The notes: generated by a model not told the origin, from the sequence alone. Counted from the first letter of the stretch, positions 45,588 through 55,402 are shown. The stretch is 64,000 bases of DNA from Dokdonella sp. (GCA_023228465.1 JALOBC010000007.1:51006-115005), one strand, 5' to 3'. Program-made: numbers and translations.

Positions 45588-47538
45588 GAAATGGGTTCGC
45601 CAGACGCTCACCGCCGAGTTGATCTCGGATGCGCACCTCGGCTCGGGCTCGGGCGGCGGTGGCATCGACGCGCTCGTTGCGCGCGACCGTCACGACCGTC
45701 CCGTTATCTGGGCCTCGCACGTCGAGGGCGTGCTGCGCGACGCCGCGCGCAGGCTCCTTGGCGACGAGGAGGCGAGCGCGTTCTTCGGTCGTGCCGGGTG
45801 CCAGCAACAGCGCGCGGTGTTCACGTCGCTTTACGCGAAGGACAATCCCGGGAGCCACGTCTGGCGCTCCACCGCGCGCGAGGCGTTCGACAACCGCGCG
45901 CCGAAAGATGACACGCTGCGGGTCATCGAGTACGTGCCTCGGGGCACCGTGCTCGTGGGCGAGGTCGAGTTGCCCGCCAGCGAGCTGCCGACGCTGCAGC
46001 GCCTCGTGCAGGAGGTCGACGCACTCGGTGGGGGCCGTTCCACCGGCGCGGGTCGGGTGAAACTCGCGTTGTCCGTCGTCGCGAGCACTTCGCGGGAAAC
46101 TGGAACGCCCACGGGTCGCCTCGCACTGCTGCTGAAGAACCGCGATCCGCTTTGCATCACGGCGACGGCGACGCCTGATAACCTGATCCCAAGCCTCGCC
46201 TTCGTGCCCGGCCGCACACTTCTCGGCGCGGTGGCCGCGTGGCTCATCACCGATGGTGATCGCGACACGGCCGCGCTGCTCACGTCGGGGAAGATCTCAG
46301 TAAGCGACGCGCTGCCTCTGCCGCACGCGCCGTCGAAGCTCGAGGGCGTGGAGGTATTGCCCGCGCCACTCGTGCTCCAGAGCGGGAAGCCGAAAGGTGC
46401 TGCCGGTGACGTGCCCTGGTGGGCGCAGCCGACGATTCCGACCAAGCGCTTCGATGCGTGGGACGCTGAGGTCGAGAAGAAGCGGAATGGGGTGAAGCCC
46501 AAGCGGCCAGAGGACGATCTCTTCGTCTACCGCGCGAGCGCGAGCGCGGCGTGGACTACGTTCCGCCCTGCGCGCCGGGTGCGACTGCGCAACGGTCGCC
46601 CCGATCCCAAGCAGGCCGATGCCTCGCTCTTCGCCATCGAACAGATCGTCGAGGAGACGCACTTCCTCGCGGAACTTCACGGCCCGGTCGAGGACCTGAA
46701 GAAGCTGGCCGAGAAGCTCGCGCCCGTGCTCGAAGGCAGACGCTGGCTGCGCGTGGGCCGTGCGGGTGCGCCCGTCGAGGTGGCGCAGCTCGCGTGGTCT
46801 GGCGCTGCTCGCACGCTGAAGCGGGAGCACAAGGCACTGCTCACGCTCACGTCAGACCTACTCGTGCGTGACGAGCACCTGCGCTGGCGCACCGCACTCG
46901 ACGAGACCGCGCTGAAGGAACTGCTGGGCGTCGACGTTCAGCTCGGCAAGTCGCTGCAAGACAGCGTGATGGTTCACGGCTTCAACGGCACCTCACGCCT
47001 GTGGCGCATGCCTGCGGCCGCCATTCGACGCGGCTCGGTGTTCGAGATTTCCGGTGTGGGAGTTGCCACGCTCGCGGAGCGTGCTGCCAAGAACGAATGG
47101 CTCGGCGAGCGCATGCACGAAGGCTTCGGACGCTTCCGGCTCGACGCTGTGCTCCCTGGAGTGACTGGAGATGCCCCTGCGAGCAACGCAGCGACGACCG
47201 CCGCAGCCGACATCGAGGAAGAGGCCGTCGCCGCGAAGACGCAGGAGTGGCTCAGCGCGCACAGGTCGTTGACGAAGCCAGGGGGAGGCAGCGATCGCAA
47301 GCCGAGCCTCTCACAGTGGCTGGACCTCGTCGGCGACCTCGAACGCGGCGACGCGAACGCGCTCTCGAACCGCCTCAACTCCGCGACGGCGGGCGGCAAG
47401 AGCTGGAAGCACAAGGACGCGAAGGCGATCCTGGATGAGCTGAACAGGGCCCAGGCGTCCCGACGTAAAATCTACGCGCGCCTCTTCGTCCGCTGGCTGC
47501 GCGCCGACATGCGCACAACCTCGAGGGATGCTCTATGA
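45580..47538 (+). CDS. Csx10-like RAMP protein (type III Cas5/Cas7 group)
   Basis: A 652-residue protein with two RAMP domains. Domain 1 (about 5-170) has GGGGIDALVARDRHDRPVIWASHVEGVLRD, where Asp30 is in the Csm3-like cleavage position, and the glycine-rich loop GGGRSTGAGRVKL (150-162). Domain 2 (about 178-525) ends with GERMHEGFGRFRL (509-521), the pattern I associate with Csx10. A further 125 residues (about 528-652) are mostly helical and charged and not part of the usual fold. No cas11 gene is visible in the operon, so this tail is a candidate fused small subunit (speculative). An SD GAGGAGG precedes the ATG, within the end of cas10. Confidence 0.8.
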   Translation: MSEKWVRQTLTAELISDAHLGSGSGGGGIDALVARDRHDRPVIWASHVEGVLRDAARRLLGDEEASAFFGRAGCQQQRAVFTSLYAKDNPGSHVWRSTAREAFDNRAPKDDTLRVIEYVPRGTVLVGEVELPASELPTLQRLVQEVDALGGGRSTGAGRVKLALSVVASTSRETGTPTGRLALLLKNRDPLCITATATPDNLIPSLAFVPGRTLLGAVAAWLITDGDRDTAALLTSGKISVSDALPLPHAPSKLEGVEVLPAPLVLQSGKPKGAAGDVPWWAQPTIPTKRFDAWDAEVEKKRNGVKPKRPEDDLFVYRASASAAWTTFRPARRVRLRNGRPDPKQADASLFAIEQIVEETHFLAELHGPVEDLKKLAEKLAPVLEGRRWLRVGRAGAPVEVAQLAWSGAARTLKREHKALLTLTSDLLVRDEHLRWRTALDETALKELLGVDVQLGKSLQDSVMVHGFNGTSRLWRMPAAAIRRGSVFEISGVGVATLAERAAKNEWLGERMHEGFGRFRLDAVLPGVTGDAPASNAATTAAADIEEEAVAAKTQEWLSAHRSLTKPGGGSDRKPSLSQWLDLVGDLERGDANALSNRLNSATAGGKSWKHKDAKAILDELNRAQASRRKIYARLFVRWLRADMRTTSRDAL

Positions 47539-49424
47539 CCACGAAGCTCACGCTGTTCACCGCTACCCTCGTGCAGGACTCGGCGCTCTCGGTGTCTGGG
47601 TTCGATCGCGAGACCAGCGCCGACCAATCCTTCGCGCTCGTTGATGGCGTGCCGACGCTTGTCGGGCGCGGCCTCAAGGGCGCCGTGGTTGCCATGGCTA
47701 AGCGCTTCTTCGATCCGCTGCCGCGCGCCGTCTCCGACGACATCAAGCACGGCGCGTTACGTCGTTCGGCGTGGGAGTTTGCCGACGCGACCAGCACTGG
47801 CGTTCCCCACATCCGCGCGGGCGTCGGCATTCGCCACGCTACCAGCGCGCGTGCGGGTGGCGTGCTCTACGACCGTGAGGTCATTCCCGCGGGCACGAAG
47901 TGGCAGCTCAGCTTTCGCGTCGATCGCTCGTATGCGCACGATGACGCCGACTTCGCTGAGGCCGAGGGCATCCTCGGCTACGTGCTGGCCGAGCACTGGG
48001 CCAGGGGGCGCTGCTGGCTCGGTGGCGGTGCCGCGCGCGGACTCGGCTGGTGCCACCTCGATGAGTTGAAGGCGTATCGCCTCGACGTCGCCTCCTACGA
48101 GGTGTGGGTGAAGTCAGGCCGCACGACGCTTCCGGAGGTGCTCGCGGCCGTGCCGGTCGTCTCGCCGACGCGCTCGTGGTGCTTTCGCACGCTCGATGTG
48201 GACGTCTCGTTCGGTGAGTACGAGCCTGAGTCCAGCGAGGCCGCATGGGGCCTCGACATGTTCGCCGTCGGTCCGCACGACACCGAGCGGACGGTGCAGC
48301 CGACCGGCGACGGCCTGTGGGCCAGGCCCGCGTGGGCGACGAACGCAAAGATGCCCGATACGCTGGCCACCGATCGTGCGCTACTCATGGATGGTGGACG
48401 TCCGCTGCTCCCCGGCGCGAGCGTGCGCGGATCGCTGCGCCATGCCTTCTCGCGCCTCGAGCGCGCGGCAGGCCACGACATCGAGGACCCGCACATCGTG
48501 GGGGGCAAGGTCGGCGAAGACGACCTGGCCGGGAAGGCGTTCGGAACCGTCAGCCAGAGCAGCCGCATCCTCATCCGCGATGCGCGTGCTGAAGGCGAGT
48601 GGGCGGCGGCGAAACTCCACATGCACGCCGAGGACGAGTTCTCGGCGGGCTCCTACGGCAGCGCCAAGCGCGACGCGGTTCGCGTGCTCCGAGGCACGTT
48701 CCCGGTGCGCATCGTCGTCGAAGGCGCGACGAGTGAAGAGATCGAGCCGCTGGTAAAGCTCGCCGATCGTCAGGTCGCGCTTGGAGTGCTGGGGCATCTG
48801 CTGGTGGGCGGCCACAAAACGCGCGGTGCAGGCGCGGGGCACTGGCAGGCGAAGCCGTGGGTCAACGACGACGTGACCAGGGCGCGGGACTGGGCGCCGC
48901 CGAAGGAGCCCACAGAGCAGGTGAAGAACGGCGCGCGCTCGAAGCGCATCTTCATCGACCGCCCCACCACCGCCGACGCCTGGGTGCGCACGAAGACCGG
49001 CACGATCACCGAAGCGCTCATGCTTGGAGCCGCTGCGAGGGTCGCGAAGGCTGCGCTTGGCGAGAAGCTCGTCGCGTGGTGGTGCGATCCGAGCATAGAT
49101 CTCAGCTTGAGTGCGCCGCCCGCGACCTTCGGTCGCGAATGGCCCGCCGAAGACGACAGGCTACAGGTCGACGAGATCGCGTTCTACGCCGAGCGCGCGG
49201 TCTGGCGCGCGGTCCGCACGTCGAGCGGCGCGCGGTTCGTGCTCATCGAGGAGACAGCACAAGCCGACGACGCGAAGTTGAGCCGCGTGGTCCACACGCC
49301 TGCGCGCTTACACGGTTTCCAGCGCTTCTCCGCAGCCAACACCGGCCAGGGCAACGTGCTCCTGCGCGAGTGGCACATCGGCGAGGAAGTGCTCGGCTTC
49401 ACCATTATGACGGAGATACGCTGA
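47535..49424 (+). CDS. Tandem Cas7-Cas7 (Csm3-like) type III backbone protein
   Basis: A 629-residue protein with two Csm3-like domains. Domain 1 (1-185): SADQSFALVDGVPTLVGRGLKG with Asp30 in the putative catalytic loop, and GGGAARGLGWCHLD (163-176). Domain 2 (215-440): TLATDRALLMDGGRPLLPGASVRGSLRHAF (Asp280 as the putative cleavage residue, PGASVRG the helix anchor), KAFGTVSQSSRILIRDARAEG, and GGHKTRGAGAGHW (425-437). The last 190 residues (440-629) are not recognisable and may be a capping or accessory domain. Fused Cas7 repeats of this sort are known in type III-D/III-E-like systems. It overlaps both neighbours (4 bp and 1 bp). Confidence 0.83.
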   Translation: MTTKLTLFTATLVQDSALSVSGFDRETSADQSFALVDGVPTLVGRGLKGAVVAMAKRFFDPLPRAVSDDIKHGALRRSAWEFADATSTGVPHIRAGVGIRHATSARAGGVLYDREVIPAGTKWQLSFRVDRSYAHDDADFAEAEGILGYVLAEHWARGRCWLGGGAARGLGWCHLDELKAYRLDVASYEVWVKSGRTTLPEVLAAVPVVSPTRSWCFRTLDVDVSFGEYEPESSEAAWGLDMFAVGPHDTERTVQPTGDGLWARPAWATNAKMPDTLATDRALLMDGGRPLLPGASVRGSLRHAFSRLERAAGHDIEDPHIVGGKVGEDDLAGKAFGTVSQSSRILIRDARAEGEWAAAKLHMHAEDEFSAGSYGSAKRDAVRVLRGTFPVRIVVEGATSEEIEPLVKLADRQVALGVLGHLLVGGHKTRGAGAGHWQAKPWVNDDVTRARDWAPPKEPTEQVKNGARSKRIFIDRPTTADAWVRTKTGTITEALMLGAAARVAKAALGEKLVAWWCDPSIDLSLSAPPATFGREWPAEDDRLQVDEIAFYAERAVWRAVRTSSGARFVLIEETAQADDAKLSRVVHTPARLHGFQRFSAANTGQGNVLLREWHIGEEVLGFTIMTEIR

Positions 49425-51700
49425 TGCCTTGCAAGTCTGACAAGCCTCATCGGATCCGCATCCGGACCCTTGACGGCAAACCGCGCGACGGCAAGGAGCT
49501 CAACAAGCTGAAGAGCAACCAGCTCGGGATGCCACACCTCGATATCGTCGGCACCAGCGTGCCCGCCGAGTTCATCATCTGCGCATCGAAGGACACACAC
49601 ATCGAGCGCGTGCGCGCGAAACTTCAAGGCGCTGGTCTCGCGGCGATCGACGGCGGCGATACGGCCATTGCAGCAGTCGCCGCACCGATACCCGCGCAGC
49701 GGCAACAACGATCGGGGGGTTCCTATCAGCAGCGAGGTGGCCATCCGCGTGGAGGCCAAGGACGACCGCAACAAGGCCGTCAGGCAACCCCGGCGAACAA
49801 CGCGCAGCCGCTCCCCGGCAAGCCCTACGGTTTCGTCGCGCTCCCGAAGGACCTCGCGACCTCACCGCCGATCTGGCACGACGGCACGAGCAGCAAGGAC
49901 CGACTCTCGGGCGAGATCCGCTTCGAGTTCGAGACGCTCACGCCGCTCCTCGTCGGCTGGGAGCGTGGACAGGTCGGAGACAACGAGAGCGACTGGCCCA
50001 TTCCTGCCGACCTCGCGGACAGCAAGAAGTCAGTGCTCTGCCCGCTGCGTGCGCCTTGGGGCAAACGTCCCGTCGTCATCCCCGGCGACTCGCTGAAGGG
50101 CCTCCTGCGCCACGAGTTGGGCGCGCTGCTCGGCGCGCCGATGGAGCGCGTCGCGGAGCGCTCGTACTCGTATCGCCCGAACGCGATGTACCCGCTCAGG
50201 GCCGAGAACAGGTTCTTGGTTCCTCGACTGGCGCGCGTACTGGAAGACCATGTCGAGACCAGGCCGCTCAACGACGAGCATCAAGCACGCGTGCCGACGC
50301 GCTTGGAGCTGTTCCCGGCCGAGCTCGAGTATAATAAGAAGGCCAACAATCTCGACTACCGCTTCGATCAGCGGGGCGGTGCGCCGTACCGAGGTGGGCA
50401 AGGCGCGGGCCAGAGGCTGAACTCCAAGCCCAGGGTCCACACCTCCCTCAAGATCCTCCGAGATGCATCCGCCGAACCGTTCGACGTGCCGATAGCAGCG
50501 CAAGACGGCTACCTCGCGACGGTTCGTCACCTCGTCGATCTCGACCACGGACACTTCTCTGAGCGCCACCCCGATGTGCCCAAGACGGTCGCGGGGGACG
50601 CGGCACGCAATCGCATCCTCAAGGCGGCGCAGGACGAGGTATTCCAGCCCGGCGATCTCGTCTGGGTCGAGTGGGATACCGAGGAGGAGTGTGTCGTCTC
50701 GCTCGGCTGGCACTATTACTACCGCTGGGCCTATACCGACTCGGTTCGCAAGGACGCTGACGTGCCAGGGCTCGAACGGCACGGCCTCTTCCCTCTCGAC
50801 GGGGAGCGCGAAAAGAACGGCGACGCTCCGAAGGAGCTCTCGGCGGTACGACGACTCTTCGGCTACACCGGCGACAACGAAGGCAGCGCCGGGATCGGGG
50901 AGAACGACCACGCGCAGCTCATGGGCCGCGTCTTCGTCAACTCGGGGCTCGAGCTCGTCGGGGAGAACGACAGCGACGAGCAGCGCTTCCTGCGGCCGAC
51001 GTTCCTCAAAGAGCTGGGCATGCCACGTCCAAGCGCGGTCGAGCACTACCTGAAACAGCCAGACCACCCGCGTTCGCGCCCCTCGGACAACGCCAGCCTC
51101 GTGACCTACGGCGATGCCGCTGGCTACGACACGCCCGGCGAGCTGGCGGGCCGGAAGTTCTACCTCGATCGTCCGAATGCCGTCGCCGAGGACGCCTCCG
51201 ACACAAATAGACAGAACGAGCGCAGCACGCTCGCACTCGAGGCGTCGAAGCCCGGGCGCAAGTTTCGCTTCACCGTGCGCTTCCGCGATCTCGACGCCGC
51301 CGAGCTGTCGGCAATCCTCGTCGCGCTCAGCCCAGACCAGTTCAAGACCGGGCTTGGTGGCGCAGACACCGGCGGCTACTGCTCGAAGCTCGGTTACGCG
51401 CGTCCTCTCGGCTGGGGCAGCGTACGCATCGAGGCCAGGCAGCTCCTGTTCCTCGACGAAGCTGGTGAAGCGCCGACGCTGAAGCCCGAGGGCGACCTCG
51501 CAGCCTGGGTGACGAGGAACCACCAGAAGACCGCGACCCAGGACGAGTGGCTCGCCATCCACCGCCGCAACCATCCGAGCGCGGCGGACTATCCGCGAGC
51601 CCGAGACCGCGATGGAAACGAGAACATCTACACCTTCCACACCACGCTGCGCGCGGAGCACTCGCGCAACCGCCGCTACAAGAACGGCAGGTCGTCATGA
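49424..51700 (+). CDS. TIGR03986-like RAMP protein with disordered RGG-type linker
   Basis: A 758-residue protein. Residues 1-88 are a small N-terminal domain; 90-128 is a Gln/Gly/Arg-rich low-complexity stretch (QRQQRSGGSYQQRGGHPRGG and onward); the main part (about 135-758) is a large Cas7-type RAMP of the TIGR03986 kind, with IRFEFETLTPLLVGWERG, RPVVIPGDSLKGLLRHELGAL, PRLARVLEDHV and near the end FKTGLGGADTGGYCSKLGYARPLGWGSVRI. These proteins occur in type III loci and probably form part of the crRNA-binding filament. The linker resembles RNA-binding RGG boxes. It abuts the Cas7-Cas7 gene (1-bp overlap) and overlaps the CARF gene (4 bp). Confidence 0.8.
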   Translation: MPCKSDKPHRIRIRTLDGKPRDGKELNKLKSNQLGMPHLDIVGTSVPAEFIICASKDTHIERVRAKLQGAGLAAIDGGDTAIAAVAAPIPAQRQQRSGGSYQQRGGHPRGGQGRPQQGRQATPANNAQPLPGKPYGFVALPKDLATSPPIWHDGTSSKDRLSGEIRFEFETLTPLLVGWERGQVGDNESDWPIPADLADSKKSVLCPLRAPWGKRPVVIPGDSLKGLLRHELGALLGAPMERVAERSYSYRPNAMYPLRAENRFLVPRLARVLEDHVETRPLNDEHQARVPTRLELFPAELEYNKKANNLDYRFDQRGGAPYRGGQGAGQRLNSKPRVHTSLKILRDASAEPFDVPIAAQDGYLATVRHLVDLDHGHFSERHPDVPKTVAGDAARNRILKAAQDEVFQPGDLVWVEWDTEEECVVSLGWHYYYRWAYTDSVRKDADVPGLERHGLFPLDGEREKNGDAPKELSAVRRLFGYTGDNEGSAGIGENDHAQLMGRVFVNSGLELVGENDSDEQRFLRPTFLKELGMPRPSAVEHYLKQPDHPRSRPSDNASLVTYGDAAGYDTPGELAGRKFYLDRPNAVAEDASDTNRQNERSTLALEASKPGRKFRFTVRFRDLDAAELSAILVALSPDQFKTGLGGADTGGYCSKLGYARPLGWGSVRIEARQLLFLDEAGEAPTLKPEGDLAAWVTRNHQKTATQDEWLAIHRRNHPSAADYPRARDRDGNENIYTFHTTLRAEHSRNRRYKNGRSS

Positions 51701-53208
51701 CGACGCTGCTCGTGATGACGGCGGGCCAGACCGACGTGCAGCTCGTCGTGAACGAGCAGCGGCACAAGCTCGATGGCAACATCTGCGGCACGTTGCACGA
51801 CGCCATCAAGGAGCGCTCGTGGTCGGTGGTCGACGCTCCGAAGGGCAGGAGCCGACGCTTCTTCGATTCGTTGCCCGAGGGCGAGCTGCTTCTCTGCACG
51901 CCGAAGCTCGACGCCGTACTCGCGCACTTCGGTCCCTCATTGCCAACGTCGGCGCTCATCTTCGAGACCAGGCGGCAGGATGCGAGGGATCCGCGCTTCG
52001 CCGGCGCGGTCATGGAGCGCCGACTTCGCGATCGCGGCGTAGAGAACGTGACGCGCGTAGCGTTTCTGACAGGAGACGAACAGCTCGAAGATCCGTCGAA
52101 CGAGGTCGACGCGGTCGTTCGGCGCTCGGTCGTCGCCACGCTGTCGAACGGCGTCGGTCTCGCCACAGCGAGCCTGAAGCCAGATGACCTCGTGTTCGTG
52201 GCAACGACGGGCGGCCTCGCGGCGGCCAACGAGCTCATCAACGAGTTGGTGCGTCTGCACTGCGTCGGCGGGCCGGGGGTCACGGCGCTCGAGGTGCCCG
52301 ATGGTGATCGCGCCAAGCAGGCCGATCGAGCCGTCGAAGAGCAGTTCCACCCCGCAGCGGGGTACCGGGCGCGCTGGCATGCCCTCTCGCTTGTCGAAAA
52401 GGGCAACCTGCTTGGCGCGCGTGGTGCCGTCAGTCATCTCGAAGGTACGCCGGGCCAGGAGTGGACGCAGGTCATCAAGTGGCTCGCGCACTTCGCCTCA
52501 TCCTTGCCACTGCCGCCGGGCTGCGACTTGGCGGTTCTGAACCACGAGTCCATGGCGGTGCGAGCCGGGCTGCGCGTTGAGCTGGCGCTTCGCGCGCGCG
52601 ACATTCCGAGAGCGGTTCAGGGCACCGTGGCATTCTACGAAGCCGCGTTATGGGACAGGCTCGGTGAGCGCATCGAGCGGTCCCCCGACCCGAAGAGGCG
52701 CCGATTCTTCAAGATCAAGAGCGGTGACGCGCCAACGGGCGACAAGCTCCTCCGACGAGGTGACGGTTCCGACGACGATCGGAAGCGTCCGTTCGAGTGG
52801 AAAGACAGGGTCGGCGGCATCGATTGGTACTGGGTTTATGACGGAGACGGCGGTCCCGGAGCGCGTATCGCCAAGTACTTCCTCCAGAGCGACGCGTTGG
52901 CGAAGTTCGATGCCGCGCTCGGCAGCAGCATCCGTGAGCTCCGCAACGATGTCGCCCACAACGAGCCCACGCCCGACCTGATGAACGAGGCGCGCATCCG
53001 CATGCAGGCCGCCGCGCTCTGGTCGGCGTCCGGCACGTTCCTGAGCCAGCCGCTCGTGCAGGCCGTCCTGGAGGACTTGGGTGAAGCCAACCCCGAGAGG
53101 CTGTTGGAGGATCTTCTCACTGACGCTCGCGGGCGGCTATGCGCACCATTGACCGCGGACGTCCTTGCTGCCGAGACGTTGCAGCCGAGGATTCCCGATG
53201 GCCGCTGA
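51697..53208 (+). CDS. CARF-HEPN ribonuclease (Csm6/Csx1-like)
   Basis: A 503-residue type III ancillary effector. The N-terminal CARF sensor (1-215) starts TTLLVMTAGQTDVQLVV, has LLLCTPKLDAVL, and VFVATTGGLAAANELINELV (167-186), whose Gly-Gly loop is the ligand-binding pattern of Csm6/Csx1 CARF domains. The C-terminal HEPN domain (about 270-500) has the ribonuclease motif R-x4-H as RNDVAH (416-421) in SSIRELRNDVAHNEP. It should be switched on by the cyclic oligoadenylate made by the Cas10 in the same operon and then cut RNA non-specifically. It overlaps csx17 of set 2 by 11 bp, so type III and type I-G genes are directly coupled here. Confidence 0.88.
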   Translation: MTTLLVMTAGQTDVQLVVNEQRHKLDGNICGTLHDAIKERSWSVVDAPKGRSRRFFDSLPEGELLLCTPKLDAVLAHFGPSLPTSALIFETRRQDARDPRFAGAVMERRLRDRGVENVTRVAFLTGDEQLEDPSNEVDAVVRRSVVATLSNGVGLATASLKPDDLVFVATTGGLAAANELINELVRLHCVGGPGVTALEVPDGDRAKQADRAVEEQFHPAAGYRARWHALSLVEKGNLLGARGAVSHLEGTPGQEWTQVIKWLAHFASSLPLPPGCDLAVLNHESMAVRAGLRVELALRARDIPRAVQGTVAFYEAALWDRLGERIERSPDPKRRRFFKIKSGDAPTGDKLLRRGDGSDDDRKRPFEWKDRVGGIDWYWVYDGDGGPGARIAKYFLQSDALAKFDAALGSSIRELRNDVAHNEPTPDLMNEARIRMQAAALWSASGTFLSQPLVQAVLEDLGEANPERLLEDLLTDARGRLCAPLTADVLAAETLQPRIPDGR

Positions 53209-55402
53209 ACTTCGGCTTCCGGTGCTCCCGCTCCCCGGCCTCGTCCCCGACAGCCTTGGCAACTACCTCGCGTCGCTCGGCCTCTTGCGGGTGCTGTCCC
53301 GAAGGTGGCCGAGCACGCGGATCGCGTGGCGAGACGAGGTGCTGCAGGTGGTCGGCGGCCCGACGACGATCGACGAACTACTCGAGGAGCTGGTGCGGAT
53401 CGCAAATACACAAGTCGAGTCTGAGGTCAGTAAGCGCGAATGGACCCAGTATGACAAGGCGTGGTCTGACGCGCAGAAGAAGGGCACGAAGGCCAAATCG
53501 GGCGCACCGCTCGCCCTCTGGCAAGCAGAGGCCCAGGAGGCCCAGCTTCCGTTCTTCGCTGCCCACGCGGTGCCTCACGCTCGCGTGAGCTTCAACCCGC
53601 TTCTTGGCAGTGGCGGCAACGCGGGTCGCCGCGACTTCGCGGCGGGATGGCAGAAAGCCGTCGACGCCCTCGCGGTCGCGCCAAAGCCGGCGAAGGGACG
53701 TGGGAAAAGGAAAGCGGAGGCCAACGCCAACAGCGCAGCGCCTTCGGATGAAAAAAAGAATGCGCTGCATACCTTGCTCCTCGGGCGCCCCGTCACGTGG
53801 ATGGTCGAGAAGCTGGCCGCAGGCTCTTGGTTCAGCGATGCAACGAAACTCTACAACAGCGGTCAGTCACCTGCGCGTGAGGGACAAATCTCTCCATGGG
53901 CGATGGTTCTTGCCTGCGAAGGCCTGGCCTTCCTCGCTGGCGGCGCGTCTCGACGTCTCGGGGCTCGATCAGCGCGCGCCGTCGGCGCCTTCCCCTTCAT
54001 CACTCAGCCCATCGCTGCGAGCGCTGAGAAGGAAGCAGACCGACTGCGTGGCGAAATCTGGACTCCACTGTGGAGCCGGCCAATGTCGCTCGCCGAGGTG
54101 AGTACGCTGTTCTCGCGTGGACGCGCTGAGCTGCACGGGCGTGGAGCGCTCACCCCCGCTGCGTTCGCGACGGCCATCCGAAAGCGCGGCGTGGACGCTG
54201 GGGTCAGCGAGTTCCGCCGTTTCACGCTGGGACGAACGACGAGCTCGAACACGTTCGAGCCCCGACTGGAAACTCGCTTCTCGCTTGAGAGCGGGACTGA
54301 CGCACGCCCGGCCACCTCTTCGACACTCGAACGCGTCACCGCCCTCATCGAGCAGCGTGGCTTTCCGCGGGACGGCAAGCGCTTCGTGGGACTTCGCGGG
54401 CCCATCGAGTCAGCACTCCTCGACGTCGCTTCTGAGCCACACCGCCCCGAAGCGGGCATCGCGTTGCTCGACGCGATCGTTGGCGCGCTGGATCGCATCG
54501 ACCGCAACCGGAGCTTCCGGGAGGGCAAGGTCCGCTGGGAACCGCTGCCGCTCGAGTGGCTGCCTTCATTGTTCGCTGATGAACAGCCAGGCGTCGAGGC
54601 ACGGCTGGCTCTTGCCCTCGTGTCCGCCTTTCCCGAGACGTTGCCGTTTGCGTCCTTCCGCTTTGGCGTGGAGTGGGCCCGCGAACAGAACGGCAAGTAC
54701 GAGTACGACTGGGCGGCTCAGCCGAGACGGTTCGAACATTCCAAGGTCGCTCCAGCGCGTCGGGTGTGGGGGCCGGGAGAACTCGCGCGTGTTCTCGGCG
54801 CGGTTCTGTCACGTCGGCTCGTCGAAGGGGCAAAGCTTGATGCGACCCACCCCAGACGCCCCCTCGGCCGTGCGCCCCTACCAGCGACGACGTCGCAGGT
54901 ACGGCATTGGCTTGCCGGCGATCTCGATGCGTCACTGTTCTCGGCCTGGATCTCGCGACTCGCGCTTTTCGATTGGAGAAGGGTTCCGCAAGAGGTTCGC
55001 GCGCTCGTTCCAAGGGACGACAGCACGTCGCGAGTCGATGGCGAACTGGCCTTGCTCGGACTCCTGCAACCGCTCATCGACCAGCGCCCCTTGGCCATCC
55101 GCGACCTCGGAGGCGACGACCTGCTCGCTGAGGAGACGGGCGCACGCACGACGGAAGCTGCGCGCTCTCTCGTCACGTTGACCCGCGCGGGCAACTTCGA
55201 CGCCGTGCTCCGGCTCGCGAGCAGTCGCTACGCGATGGCTGGTGCGCGCCTCGCGACGTTCGATGTGTCATTCACCACGCACCACCCCGACCGCCTCGCC
55301 GCGGCCCTGCTGTTCACCATCTCGGACCGCGATCGCGCGGGCCTGTTCGAACGCTGGCTTCGCCCTCGACGCCGGCCACAAAGAGGAGGAGCACATGTCT
55401 GA
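53198..55402 (+). CDS. csx17: Csx17 (Cas8g), set 2
   Basis: A 734-residue Csx17 without the antitoxin-like N-terminal segment. LPGLVPDSLGNYLASLGLLRVLSRRW (split as 12-31 and on) matches the start of the family and FTTHHPDRLAAALLFTI the end. It is more diverged from the canonical form than set 1: the W-N-G-G-S-G-F segment is replaced by SFNPLLGSGGNAGRRDF. It carries a basic low-complexity insert APKPAKGRGKRKAEANAN (161-178). It should be the large subunit of the second I-G Cascade. The start at 53198 lies within the end of the CARF gene (11-bp overlap); it overlaps csb1 by 8 bp. Confidence 0.85.
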   Translation: MAAELRLPVLPLPGLVPDSLGNYLASLGLLRVLSRRWPSTRIAWRDEVLQVVGGPTTIDELLEELVRIANTQVESEVSKREWTQYDKAWSDAQKKGTKAKSGAPLALWQAEAQEAQLPFFAAHAVPHARVSFNPLLGSGGNAGRRDFAAGWQKAVDALAVAPKPAKGRGKRKAEANANSAAPSDEKKNALHTLLLGRPVTWMVEKLAAGSWFSDATKLYNSGQSPAREGQISPWAMVLACEGLAFLAGGASRRLGARSARAVGAFPFITQPIAASAEKEADRLRGEIWTPLWSRPMSLAEVSTLFSRGRAELHGRGALTPAAFATAIRKRGVDAGVSEFRRFTLGRTTSSNTFEPRLETRFSLESGTDARPATSSTLERVTALIEQRGFPRDGKRFVGLRGPIESALLDVASEPHRPEAGIALLDAIVGALDRIDRNRSFREGKVRWEPLPLEWLPSLFADEQPGVEARLALALVSAFPETLPFASFRFGVEWAREQNGKYEYDWAAQPRRFEHSKVAPARRVWGPGELARVLGAVLSRRLVEGAKLDATHPRRPLGRAPLPATTSQVRHWLAGDLDASLFSAWISRLALFDWRRVPQEVRALVPRDDSTSRVDGELALLGLLQPLIDQRPLAIRDLGGDDLLAEETGARTTEAARSLVTLTRAGNFDAVLRLASSRYAMAGARLATFDVSFTTHHPDRLAAALLFTISDRDRAGLFERWLRPRRRPQRGGAHV

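Noticed and set aside
41260-53208. Type III-E (gRAMP/Cas7-11) system
   Set aside because: The Cas7 repeats are split over three proteins, a Cas10 with GGDD is present and there is no TPR-CHAT gene.
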